Shown here: positions 7,934-15,905 of the stretch, in pieces
Numbering within the stretch: position 1 is the first letter of the stretch
Layout of the letters: each line of letters begins with the position of its first letter
DNA from: JABDKH01 sp963768565
GTDB taxonomy: Bacteria; Bacteroidota; Rhodothermia; Rhodothermales; JABDKH01
Reading direction: 5' to 3'
DNA: 64,000 bases
Assembly: GCA_963768565.1 (NCBI GenBank)
Contig: CAVYIO010000020.1
Coordinates: forward strand, 124,001-188,000
The notes under the pieces: model-generated
The model's database searches: none
Told to the model about the DNA's origin: nothing
What the model saw: only the letters and a program-made list of their open reading frames with translations
Program-made: the position numbers and the translations under genes

Positions 7934-9640
7934 TCAGGCTGCTGCGACCGATTCGTCCGCCACCCCGGTCCCTGACAGCGCGGCGACGGCCTCGACTATT
8001 TCCCCTGCGAATTCGGAACCGTGCATCGTCGCCGACCAGTGCAGTGTCGTCGTGTTGCGCCGGTTGCTGAAGATCCAGTTAGCGAGAATGCGCACTTCGT
8101 CGATCTCTTCTCTCATGTATCGTTCGGGTCTGGGCTCATTCGCCTTGAACAGCTTGTCGACGAGAAACCGAACGGATCGCTGCTCGGCATCAGACGGGTC
8201 TGCCGACAACTCCAGAGTCCGCGCCAGACGCCCGAAGCGAATAAAGTAGAGATGTGCACGGTATTCATCCGCTCCGGGCAATACGAGCACCGCGTTTCTG
8301 GCAAACACGGGCGCCGCGATCACTTCATCGCGATCGATCAGCCGGCGCAATCTCTCCAGAGAATCGCGATACAGGCGGGCGTCTTCGAATAGCTCCTGCT
8401 CCGCACATGCTCTCATTTCCGCCTCCAGGCGCTCAACGATCTCATCGTCTTTACCCTGGAGGAAATCCCGTACGCGCTCTACCTGGGCGTCGTACGCCGA
8501 CCGGTCGTCGTCCTCGCAGGGCATCCGGCATCGACCGACTTCACCGTAGAAGCACCTCCGCCCCATCTTGAGCGTCCGTTCATCGCATTCGCGCAATCCG
8601 AACATGCGGTTGATGAGTTCGACAACCCACGCCGCATACTTCTGACCCCGAACCGGCCCGTAATACTCTGCCTTGTCGTCGACGATATATTTGGCGGATG
8701 ATATCGCGGGAAACGGCGAACTCACATCCAGCTTGATGAATGGCCGGGTCGAGTACCTCTTCAGTGCGCGGTTGAATCGTGGTCGCAGTTCCTTGATGAG
8801 GCGTGATTCCGCAAGGAGCGCTTCAAGCTCGGTGGACGTCTCTTCCCAGCTGACGTCCCGGACGACATCGAGCATCTGCCGGACACGAGCCGGTTGAGCC
8901 TCGATCGCATTGAAATACGAACTGACACGACTCCGGAGGCTCTTGGCCTTCCCGATATACACGATGCGGTTGTCCGCGTCCTTCATGAAATAGACACCGG
9001 GTCGCCGCGGCAAGCGTCCTTTCAGCGAAGAGCGAACGGATCGGATATGTTTCGGAACGGTGCGACCGTACGCCTGATGCTGCCGGTGAAGCAGGTCCTG
9101 TAGCGATGTTGAGCCAAGTTCCAGTGCCACCCTCGACAGGAGCCGCAGTAGAATCTCGCCCGTTGCTTCAGCGTCGTCGAGTGCACGGTGGCGGCGCTCC
9201 ATCTGGATCTGGAAGAAGTCGACGAGGCTGCTCAGGCCTCTCGACCGAAGCCCCGGCAGCAGGCGACGTGCGAGTCGTAGCGTGCACAGCTGTTCGTTGT
9301 CCATGGGGCCCATACCCGCCCGCAGGAGTTCATCGTTGATCACGCGGCGATCAAAGGCGAGATTATGGGCCACGAACACGCCTTCCGACAAGAATTCCAT
9401 GAACGACGGGAGGATGCTCACCGCGGACGGCTGATCGAACACCATCGAAGTGCTGATACCCGTGAGACGCGTGATACGATGCGGAATCGCACAGCCAGGA
9501 TTTACCAGCTGCGTATAACGGTCAACAACCTTCCCGTCACGGATCTTGACGGCCCCGATCTCGATGAGACGATCCCGACCTGCTATAGCGCCGGTGGTCT
9601 CCGTGTCCGTGACCACGAAGGTGACGTCGTCGATCGACAT
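7934..9640 (-). CDS. DnaQ-like 3'-5' exonuclease fused to a UvrC/Cho-type GIY-YIG nuclease
   Basis: 568 residues with two nuclease domains. Residues 5-170 are a DEDDh exonuclease like the epsilon subunit of DNA polymerase III: D12 and E14 in TDTETTG, the AHNLAFD motif at 91-97, and H151/D156 in HRALDD. Residues 205-300 are a GIY-YIG nuclease: GVYFMK at 215-220 and VYIGKAKSLRSRVSSYF from 227, as in the UvrC N-terminus and in Cho. The rest carries a UvrC-like Cys patch (CFYGEVGRCRMPCE) and a UVR-like helical segment around QELFEDARLYRDSLERLR. It probably incises damaged DNA and trims the ends. Similar fusions are annotated in actinobacteria and Bacteroidota; UvrC's C-terminal nuclease half is missing. 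Start ATG 9640. Confidence 0.88.
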   Translation of the reverse strand: MSIDDVTFVVTDTETTGAIAGRDRLIEIGAVKIRDGKVVDRYTQLVNPGCAIPHRITRLTGISTSMVFDQPSAVSILPSFMEFLSEGVFVAHNLAFDRRVINDELLRAGMGPMDNEQLCTLRLARRLLPGLRSRGLSSLVDFFQIQMERRHRALDDAEATGEILLRLLSRVALELGSTSLQDLLHRQHQAYGRTVPKHIRSVRSSLKGRLPRRPGVYFMKDADNRIVYIGKAKSLRSRVSSYFNAIEAQPARVRQMLDVVRDVSWEETSTELEALLAESRLIKELRPRFNRALKRYSTRPFIKLDVSSPFPAISSAKYIVDDKAEYYGPVRGQKYAAWVVELINRMFGLRECDERTLKMGRRCFYGEVGRCRMPCEDDDRSAYDAQVERVRDFLQGKDDEIVERLEAEMRACAEQELFEDARLYRDSLERLRRLIDRDEVIAAPVFARNAVLVLPGADEYRAHLYFIRFGRLARTLELSADPSDAEQRSVRFLVDKLFKANEPRPERYMREEIDEVRILANWIFSNRRNTTTLHWSATMHGSEFAGEIVEAVAALSGTGVADESVAAA

Positions 9641-9765
9641 AGGATCTCGGCGTCGCGTTTAATGTGGGAGAGTGCCGGCTCAGGTGGGGGTCCGGCTGTC
9701 AGAAAAGTAACGAACCGGGGCCCGCTACACAATTGATCTGAGATGTAGCGCCTGCGGAGGTCGTG

Positions 9766-11133
9766 TCAGGCGGCGATCGGGTCGGTCGCTTCGGTGTTGG
9801 CCGAGCTTGAGGCGTCGCGCAGATATACGTCTACTCGCGTACCAACGCCTGGCTTGCTCTCCAACTCGAGTCGGCCGTGCATGCGCTCCGCTATCAGGCG
9901 CGCCAGGCCAAGCCCGATCCCGGTAGTTGCTCGACCTGAAAGTGGAGTCTCGCGAAAGTCCGTGGCAGCAATCTCGAGGACGGACGGTTCAATACCGCGG
10001 CCTGTGTCACGCACGGAGAAATAGACGGAAGAAACGGTACGCGCTGCGACCAGCTCGACTCCACCCTCATCCGTGAACTTGATCGCGTTGTCGATCAGTT
10101 GCCCGATAATCTGACGGACGCCTCGCGGGTCGGCGGAGGCGAAGATCAACTCCTCGGGCACAACGACATCGAACTCAAGTCCTTTGTCCCGCGCCGGCCC
10201 GGCAAATTCAGCCGCCGCCTCGCGCACGACGGCGCCGATTTCGACGGCGCCCGTGCCAACGTCCTGACTGCTGGCCTCCAGTTCCGAGAGTAACATCATC
10301 GCCTCCAGAACATGCAACAGCCGCTCGCCGCCCACTTTGATGGCATCAACGAGGTCGGCGTTACCCTCCGATACGTCCGATTCCAGAATCGACGCGCTCC
10401 CGAGAATTACGGTGAGAGGAGTGCGCAGTTCATGACTAAGGCTCCGAAGAAAGTCGCGCTTGAGTTGATCCTTCCGCTCTCCCCTGACGTGCATATCGGG
10501 CATCGAGTCCACGCCCACTTCACCGCCGGGCAGGGGTGCAACAATTACCTGAAGGCCGGTTTCATCGTCACCCTCCATGGCCGCGATAAGTACGGGAAGA
10601 CGGGATTCGTCGTGACAGTTGATCAGCCCGAAGGTGACGTCACCCGGCACAAGGAGATCGGGATCCAGACCAAGATCGTGCAGAGACATTCCGACGACCG
10701 CGGAACGCGCGAGGCCGAGCATATCTGCAAGTGCTGTGTTGCACTCTTCGACACGAGCCTCTTCGCCGCTCGAACAATATCCGACGCGGGAGCGGTTCAC
10801 CAGTTCATCGAAAAGCTTCGACTCCACCTTCTTGTCCCTGTTCTGAAAATAGATGTCGCGACCATACGCGATGACAATCGTCAGTAACCAGACAGAAAGA
10901 ATCAGAGCCGTCGGAAAGACCATGCGAGCATGCGGTACCCGTGCTATGAGCCGACCGATTCTTGTCACGGCAATCCAGTCGGAACTCTCGGAGACCGACA
11001 GCGCGTCAATTTGCGTGCCTGAGCCAGGCAGGGCGTAGCGGGGAGTCTTGCCATGGAACACGACCGCCAGCGGAAGAAGTACCAGCAGGACCATCCAGAA
11101 CCGACGTCGGCTATGCGAGCGGTTTTCGTTCAC
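9766..11133 (-). CDS. membrane sensor histidine kinase with PAS-like domain
   Basis: 455 residues. Two membrane helices (about 11-28 and 70-92) enclose a short periplasmic loop of some 40 residues. A PAS-like domain (about 105-200) follows, then the dimerisation/phosphoacceptor domain with H234 in SLSHELRTPLTV. The ATPase domain has N349 in QLIDNAIKFT, DTGRGIE at 376-382 and GIGLGLA at 405-411. All residues needed for autophosphorylation are present. There is no receiver domain and no adjacent response regulator, so its partner is unknown. It is divergent from mdh, separated by about 350 bases. The stimulus cannot be predicted from the short periplasmic loop. Confidence 0.9.
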   Translation of the reverse strand: MNENRSHSRRRFWMVLLVLLPLAVVFHGKTPRYALPGSGTQIDALSVSESSDWIAVTRIGRLIARVPHARMVFPTALILSVWLLTIVIAYGRDIYFQNRDKKVESKLFDELVNRSRVGYCSSGEEARVEECNTALADMLGLARSAVVGMSLHDLGLDPDLLVPGDVTFGLINCHDESRLPVLIAAMEGDDETGLQVIVAPLPGGEVGVDSMPDMHVRGERKDQLKRDFLRSLSHELRTPLTVILGSASILESDVSEGNADLVDAIKVGGERLLHVLEAMMLLSELEASSQDVGTGAVEIGAVVREAAAEFAGPARDKGLEFDVVVPEELIFASADPRGVRQIIGQLIDNAIKFTDEGGVELVAARTVSSVYFSVRDTGRGIEPSVLEIAATDFRETPLSGRATTGIGLGLARLIAERMHGRLELESKPGVGTRVDVYLRDASSSANTEATDPIAA

Positions 11134-11485
11134 AGCGTGATTGGATGGACGTACGGTGGATTGGCGGCGGCGTATGCAGAGAATATCGACCTCGATTCCG
11201 ACCGACTAAAGCCGGACTCCCATCCTTCCCGGGTATTGCCTGCGACTCCTGTCACACAGGGTCGAGCGGCGAAACGACAACCCTCAAATACCTCCTCCAC
11301 ACCGTTATGTACAACAGATTGGCGGACCCGGAGTGGTTTCGAGAAATCTTGAACAATCAGGGTTTCCCTCTTTGCCTAAGTCGCGCTCAGGATGCACTTT
11401 CCTTGTGACGGTCGGAGTCAGGCGTCGAACGCGATTTCCGGCACATGTGACTAAACCTGTCATAGCGTACCCAGCGAGGTTACTG
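11134..11485. other. divergent intergenic region between histidine kinase and mdh
   Basis: 352 bases between the divergent kinase and mdh genes, so it should hold both promoters. It contains a small inverted repeat (CCTGT-CAC-ACAGG near 11248-11260). The mdh start is preceded by GCGAGGT about 6-12 bases upstream. Reading frames crossing this stretch look like chance or upstream extensions. I see no other structured element. Confidence 0.4.
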
Positions 11486-12418
11486 ATGAAGATTACTGTT
11501 ATTGGCGCAGGCAATGTTGGCGCCACGGTGGCGGACTGTGTTGCACAAAAAGACATGGCAAGTGAGGTCGTCATCATCGATATCGTGGACGGCTTGCCTC
11601 AGGGGAAGGCGCTCGATATTCAGGAAGCCGCACCGATTCACGGATTCGACACGCGCGTAATCGGTACCAATGATTATGCAGACACGGCGGGATCGGATAT
11701 CTGCATCATCACGGCCGGGTCGCCTCGCAAGCCAGGTATGAGCCGGGACGATCTGCTTTCGATCAACGCCAAGATCGTGAAGTCGGTGACCGAGCAGTTC
11801 GTTGTACACAGCCCGGATGCCATACTAATTATCGTCTCGAATCCTCTCGACGTGATGACGTACGTGGCCTACATCACGAGCGGGTTTCCGAGCAAGCGAG
11901 TTATGGGCATGGCCGGCGTTCTGGACACGGCTCGATTTCGGGCATTCCTTGCGGTCAAGCTGAACGTATCGGTCCGCGACATCCAGGCGCTGCTCATGGG
12001 CGGTCACGGCGACACCATGGTACCGCTGCCGAGATATACCACTGTTGGCGGCATCCCGATCACGGAGATGATTGGTGAGGATGAGCTTACGGCGATCGTG
12101 AACCGGACGAAGACCGGAGGAGGCGAGATTGTAAAGCTGATGGGTACGTCGGCATGGTACGCCCCCGGAGCGGCTGCTGCGGAGATGGCCGAGGCAATCG
12201 TCAAGGACTCTGGCCGTGTTCTTCCAGCCGCGGCGTGGCTCTCAGGTCAGTACGGACTCAACGAGTTGTTCATCGGTGTGCCTGTCCGGCTCGGACGAGA
12301 AGGCATCAAAGAGGTTGTGGGTGTTCAGCTCGACGCATCCGAGAAGAGCCTGCTCGAAGAGTCAGCGGAACATGTGCGGGTAAATCTTGCGGCGCTCGAG
12401 CGGCTGAAGGTCATCTAG
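11486..12418 (+). CDS. mdh: malate dehydrogenase (LDH-like type)
   Basis: 310 residues. The NAD-binding loop is GAGNVGAT at 7-14. The substrate-loop arginines lie in SPRKPGMSRDDLL, and the catalytic histidine is in MGGHGDTMVPL. The 310-residue length and these motifs match the lactate-dehydrogenase-like malate dehydrogenases of Bacteroidota, Chlorobi and Rhodothermota. The enzyme interconverts malate and oxaloacetate with NAD in the citric acid cycle. I chose the ATG at 11486 because the longer frame starting at 11333 adds about 51 residues of non-homologous sequence. The chosen start has an AGCGAGGT ribosome binding site. It is monocistronic: a kinase diverges upstream and a tandem repeat follows the stop. 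Confidence 0.95.
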   Translation: MKITVIGAGNVGATVADCVAQKDMASEVVIIDIVDGLPQGKALDIQEAAPIHGFDTRVIGTNDYADTAGSDICIITAGSPRKPGMSRDDLLSINAKIVKSVTEQFVVHSPDAILIIVSNPLDVMTYVAYITSGFPSKRVMGMAGVLDTARFRAFLAVKLNVSVRDIQALLMGGHGDTMVPLPRYTTVGGIPITEMIGEDELTAIVNRTKTGGGEIVKLMGTSAWYAPGAAAAEMAEAIVKDSGRVLPAAAWLSGQYGLNELFIGVPVRLGREGIKEVVGVQLDASEKSLLEESAEHVRVNLAALERLKVI

Positions 12419-12420
12419 GC

Positions 12421-12524
12421 GAGCTGAATCGCTGCGTGGTCTGAAGATTCGCGATGTAGCGGGCAGGCACACGAGCTGAATCGCTGGGTGGTCTGAAGAT
12501 TCGCGATGTAGCGGGCAGGCACAC
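12421..12524. repeat. two tandem copies of a 52-bp repeat after mdh
   Basis: Units at 12421-12472 and 12473-12524 are identical except for one base (GCTGCGTGG versus GCTGGGTGG). Each begins GAGCTGAATCGCTG and ends GGGCAGGCACAC. Immediately after, GCAGGCA-CAC-TGCCTGC forms a 7-bp hairpin, followed by two copies of CTGCAGCCTGA. The array lies between the mdh stop and the end of a convergent kinase gene, so it may act as a transcription end point or be a copy of a dispersed element. Confidence 0.9.
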
Positions 12525-12587
12525 TGCCTGCAGCCTGACAGGGACTGCAGCCTGAGCGATGAGGTGATTACTCGGGGCGGTAGAGCG

Positions 12588-14879
12588 TCAGGCGGCGGAG
12601 CTGGAGGACAGGCGTGCCTCTGTCATTCCTTCCTTCGGAAGGCTGAAGTACAGGGTTGTACCTCGGCCGAGGCCTTCTGAATCGGCCCATACTCGTCCCC
12701 CGTGCGCCTCAATGATGCGCTTCACCAGCGCAAGCCCCAGGCCCGTTCCTTCGACGTCGCGCTCAAGTCGATCAAAGACGCCGAATATCCGGTCGAGATC
12801 TCTCGGATCGATACCAGACCCGTTGTCCCGGACGTGACACAAGACGTCGGTATGACGATCCTCCGCGCCGACCTCGATACGCGGCTGGCGCTGAGTGCCC
12901 ATGAACTTGACCGCATTCTCGATCAGGTTCTGAACGACCTGCAGAAGACGTATTCGGTCGCCGAATACATGCGGAAGATCCGGCTTGATATCTACCCGCA
13001 CTCCGCGCTTGACAATGCGGCCGGCTACGTGATCAACCGCGGACCGAGCCAGTTCGCCGAATGCGAATGTCTCAGAAGGGTTTACGAGCCTTCCGACACG
13101 GGCCAACTCGAGCAGTTCGTCCAGCAACTGCAACATGGTTCTAGCGGCAGAATTGATTCGGTCCAGGGCCTCGCCGGCCCGCGGACTGACGGACGCGCGA
13201 TCGTCTTCCAGTACCTCGAGGAAACCGCGAATCGTGATCAGCGGACTCTTGAGGTCGTGCGATACCGTACGAGCGAACCGCTCCAGTTCACGGTTCTTCT
13301 CTTCCAGTTCAAGCAGAAGCCGCTCACGTTCCAGCTCGGCGGCGCGGCGCTTTGATATGTCCCGGACGAGAATCAGAACGGACTCCGACCGATCCGGTAC
13401 GACGCGCGCCTCGAAATGTCGAAAGCGTCCGTTGAGCTCCGCCTCATATTCAAAACTCCGCACATCGTTGGTTCGCAGGGCGTCCGAAATTGTCTTCCGC
13501 GCCCTCGCGCCAATATGCGGCGGAAGCACTTGCTCCAGAGAACGTCCAAGAAACTTCTCCGGGCCCGTAATGAGCTCAAAACCGTCGGCCGGGATAAAGT
13601 CGATGAACAGCCCATCCTTTGAGACACGGAACATGGGGTCCGGGACGGCTCGAACCATTGCTCGATGGTTCGCTTCGCTATTCCGAAGAGCATCTTCGGC
13701 AAGCCGACGGCCCGTAATATCAAGGAAAGTGAGTATCGCCCCGTCCAGTTCGCCTGTCTCGGGGGCGAGCACCGGAACCGCGGTATAGATTGCCCAGGAT
13801 ATCTCGCCGCTCGGGCGAAGAGTACCAAGGGTGACAGGTTTCTGACGCTCGGCAGTTGCCAGACACAGCGCCGCCGGAAACTCCTCTCTCGGACAGGTCA
13901 CTCCGTTCTCGTACACGGTCCAGGGCTCGAGGTCCATGATCGTCGCCCGGGCAACCTGATCCGAATTGATCCCGAGTATTCTCTGGGCTTCGGTGTTGGC
14001 GCTGAGGATCTGACCCTCGCGGCCCACATGAACGATCCCGCCCGGGATCGCCTCGACAATGCGGCGATTGAGCTCTTCGCTCTGCCGGAGCAGATCCTCG
14101 GCCTGCTTGCGGTCAGTTATATCGCGGCCGATGGACTGGTAGCGTATGATCCGACCGTCATCGTCGAAATACGCATGATCCTTCCATTCCTGCCAGCGTG
14201 TTTGGCCTTCGGGTGCGATTACCTGATGCACGACTGTGGCCACCCGCTTCTCGGTGCTGAAGCTTCGGAGATGCCGAACGACGTCGGAACGCGAGGACTC
14301 CGGGACCAGGTCAAGAAAGTTCGAGCCGGTCAGATCATCCACGTTTGAATGAAAGTACTCGGCGTAGGCCAGGTTAACGAAGGTGAGCGTGCCATCCGGA
14401 TCGAATTGACAGACGAGCTCCTCCTGGTCTTCCACGAGACCGCGATAGTGGTCCTGACTCAAGTTCAGCTCGGCGACGGCCTCCCGATGCTGGCGCAACA
14501 TACGATCAACGAAAAAGACGGCCGGGAATACGAGAACGCTCACAGCAAGACCAAACAGTTCGGGTATCTGGAAGGTGTGCGGATGCGTGTGTACTGCAAA
14601 CGTCAGCGCGGGCCGTGCCGCCATCAGAAGAATCGTCCCGGCGAGGAATCCCAGACGCCAGTCTCCCTGCCGCAACAGGAGCCGAACGGCCCAGCCTGCA
14701 GCGATGAAGCGTAAGGCAATTGACAGGATCAGAACTTCGTCGTAGTGCACGGCGCTTGCTACATTGGTTTTCGGGACTCCTTCCGGGGCCGAACGCGGAA
14801 TTCGCGAGGATATCGCCAGAAACGATTCCCGCAGGCCACGCCGACGACCACATAGTGGGGATCGAACATCGTCGAACAT
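12588..14879 (-). CDS. membrane sensor histidine kinase with three PAS domains
   Basis: About 763 residues from the ATG at 14879. Hydrophobic segments at about 47-68, 75-93 and 107-126 form a membrane anchor. Three PAS domains follow (about 145-258, 270-392 and 400-512, ending in GRDITDRKQAE, FLDITGRRLAE and VRDISKRRAAE). A short coiled coil leads into the phosphoacceptor domain with H541 in TVSHDLKSPL. The ATPase domain has GSGIDPRDLDRIF and GTGLGLALVKRI, the pattern of phytochrome-like kinases. The frame stays open to 15095, but that would overlap the divergent transporter gene; GTG at 14750 is an alternative start. There is no receiver domain and no neighbouring regulator. It is convergent with mdh. 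Confidence 0.88.
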   Translation of the reverse strand: MFDDVRSPLCGRRRGLRESFLAISSRIPRSAPEGVPKTNVASAVHYDEVLILSIALRFIAAGWAVRLLLRQGDWRLGFLAGTILLMAARPALTFAVHTHPHTFQIPELFGLAVSVLVFPAVFFVDRMLRQHREAVAELNLSQDHYRGLVEDQEELVCQFDPDGTLTFVNLAYAEYFHSNVDDLTGSNFLDLVPESSRSDVVRHLRSFSTEKRVATVVHQVIAPEGQTRWQEWKDHAYFDDDGRIIRYQSIGRDITDRKQAEDLLRQSEELNRRIVEAIPGGIVHVGREGQILSANTEAQRILGINSDQVARATIMDLEPWTVYENGVTCPREEFPAALCLATAERQKPVTLGTLRPSGEISWAIYTAVPVLAPETGELDGAILTFLDITGRRLAEDALRNSEANHRAMVRAVPDPMFRVSKDGLFIDFIPADGFELITGPEKFLGRSLEQVLPPHIGARARKTISDALRTNDVRSFEYEAELNGRFRHFEARVVPDRSESVLILVRDISKRRAAELERERLLLELEEKNRELERFARTVSHDLKSPLITIRGFLEVLEDDRASVSPRAGEALDRINSAARTMLQLLDELLELARVGRLVNPSETFAFGELARSAVDHVAGRIVKRGVRVDIKPDLPHVFGDRIRLLQVVQNLIENAVKFMGTQRQPRIEVGAEDRHTDVLCHVRDNGSGIDPRDLDRIFGVFDRLERDVEGTGLGLALVKRIIEAHGGRVWADSEGLGRGTTLYFSLPKEGMTEARLSSSSAA

Positions 14880-14928
14880 CGTGTAGAGTGATCGGCCGGA
14901 GCCGAAAATACGTAACAGAATACCTTCG

Positions 14929-15831
14929 ATGCACAGGGCCGGCCACCACGACGAGAGCGACACGTCGCATCGGCAGCGACGACTGCTGGCGGCAGTGGCG
15001 TTGAATCTCGTGATTACAATCGCCGAGGTGATCGGCGGACTGCTATCCGGCAGTATCGCGCTGCTGTCGGACGCTCTCCACAACTTCGGCGACACCGCGT
15101 CACTGGGGACCAGCTACTTCGCGATAACCTATAGTAAAAAGGGAGCTAATTTATCTAAAACGTTTGGGTACAAAAGAATAGAGGTTGTTGCAGCGTTCTT
15201 CAACCTTGTTGTTCTGGCCCTCATTTCTCTCTTCCTGATCAAGGAGGCCGTGGAGCGAGCATCGGACCCTCAGCCCATCCGGGGCGGACTGATGTTCGCC
15301 GTGGCGTCGGTGGGACTTCTGGCCAACATTGCCACGGCCCTGCTGCTGCACCGCGACGCCAGAGACAGCGTCAACGTGCGCTCCGCCTACTTGCATATCG
15401 TGACCGACGCGATTTCGTCCGTCGGAGTGGTGGTCGCCGGCGTGCTGGTGTGGGCCTACGACCTTGTGCTCATCGATCCCCTGCTCACCATCGCGATATC
15501 CGCATTCATACTGTATCAGGTCTATCACCTCCTGCGAGACACGACCAACATCCTGATGAACAGCGTTCCTCCGGATGTTGATGTCGAATCGGTGGTCGCC
15601 GAAATGGAGGGCATTGCGCTCGTTCGCGACGTGCACCATGTACACGTGTGGAGCATGGACGAACATCAGGCGGCTCTGGAGGCACATGTTGTCATAGACG
15701 CGGAAGTGGCGCCACGAATGGATCGGATCAGAACAGACATCAAAGCGATGCTCGAATCGCGCTTCGGTATTTCGCATTCGACCCTGGAATTCGAGTTCGA
15801 GCGATGCGAGTCACCGGAAGACTGTTGGTAG
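14929..15831 (+). CDS. cation diffusion facilitator family transporter (CzcD/ZitB-like)
   Basis: 300 residues with six membrane helices and a C-terminal cytoplasmic domain. The metal site is visible: D48, H51 and D55 in SDALHNFGD (helix 2) and the paired HIVTDAISS in helix 5. CDF proteins export Zn2+, Co2+ or Cd2+ in exchange for protons. The C-terminal part (HHVHVWSMDEHQAALEAHVV) matches the ferredoxin-like regulatory domain of this family. Residues 64-85 (KKGANLSKTFGYKRIEVV) are encoded by an unusually AT-rich stretch at about 15125-15190, unlike the rest of the gene. The gene diverges from the three-PAS kinase. Metal specificity cannot be decided from the motifs alone. Confidence 0.93.
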   Translation: MHRAGHHDESDTSHRQRRLLAAVALNLVITIAEVIGGLLSGSIALLSDALHNFGDTASLGTSYFAITYSKKGANLSKTFGYKRIEVVAAFFNLVVLALISLFLIKEAVERASDPQPIRGGLMFAVASVGLLANIATALLLHRDARDSVNVRSAYLHIVTDAISSVGVVVAGVLVWAYDLVLIDPLLTIAISAFILYQVYHLLRDTTNILMNSVPPDVDVESVVAEMEGIALVRDVHHVHVWSMDEHQAALEAHVVIDAEVAPRMDRIRTDIKAMLESRFGISHSTLEFEFERCESPEDCW

Positions 15832-15905
15832 GAGTCGCCGTCGAGCATCCAGAGTGCGTATTCTCCATTCCATAATCTCGACGCCAGGCCAATCTGGCTG
15901 AGCCT

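Noticed and set aside
11333..11485. Extension of malate dehydrogenase by 51 residues
   Set aside because: The added residues match nothing in the family, and the ATG at 11486 has a ribosome site and the standard MKITVIGAGNVG beginning.
12421..12524. Two-unit repeat as a possible CRISPR array
   Set aside because: The units abut with no spacers and there are no cas genes nearby, so it is a simple tandem repeat.
14880..15095. N-terminal extension of the three-PAS kinase to 15095
   Set aside because: It would overlap the divergent transporter gene by about 170 bases and gives Ser/Arg-rich, non-membrane sequence. The start at 14879 or 14750 fits better.
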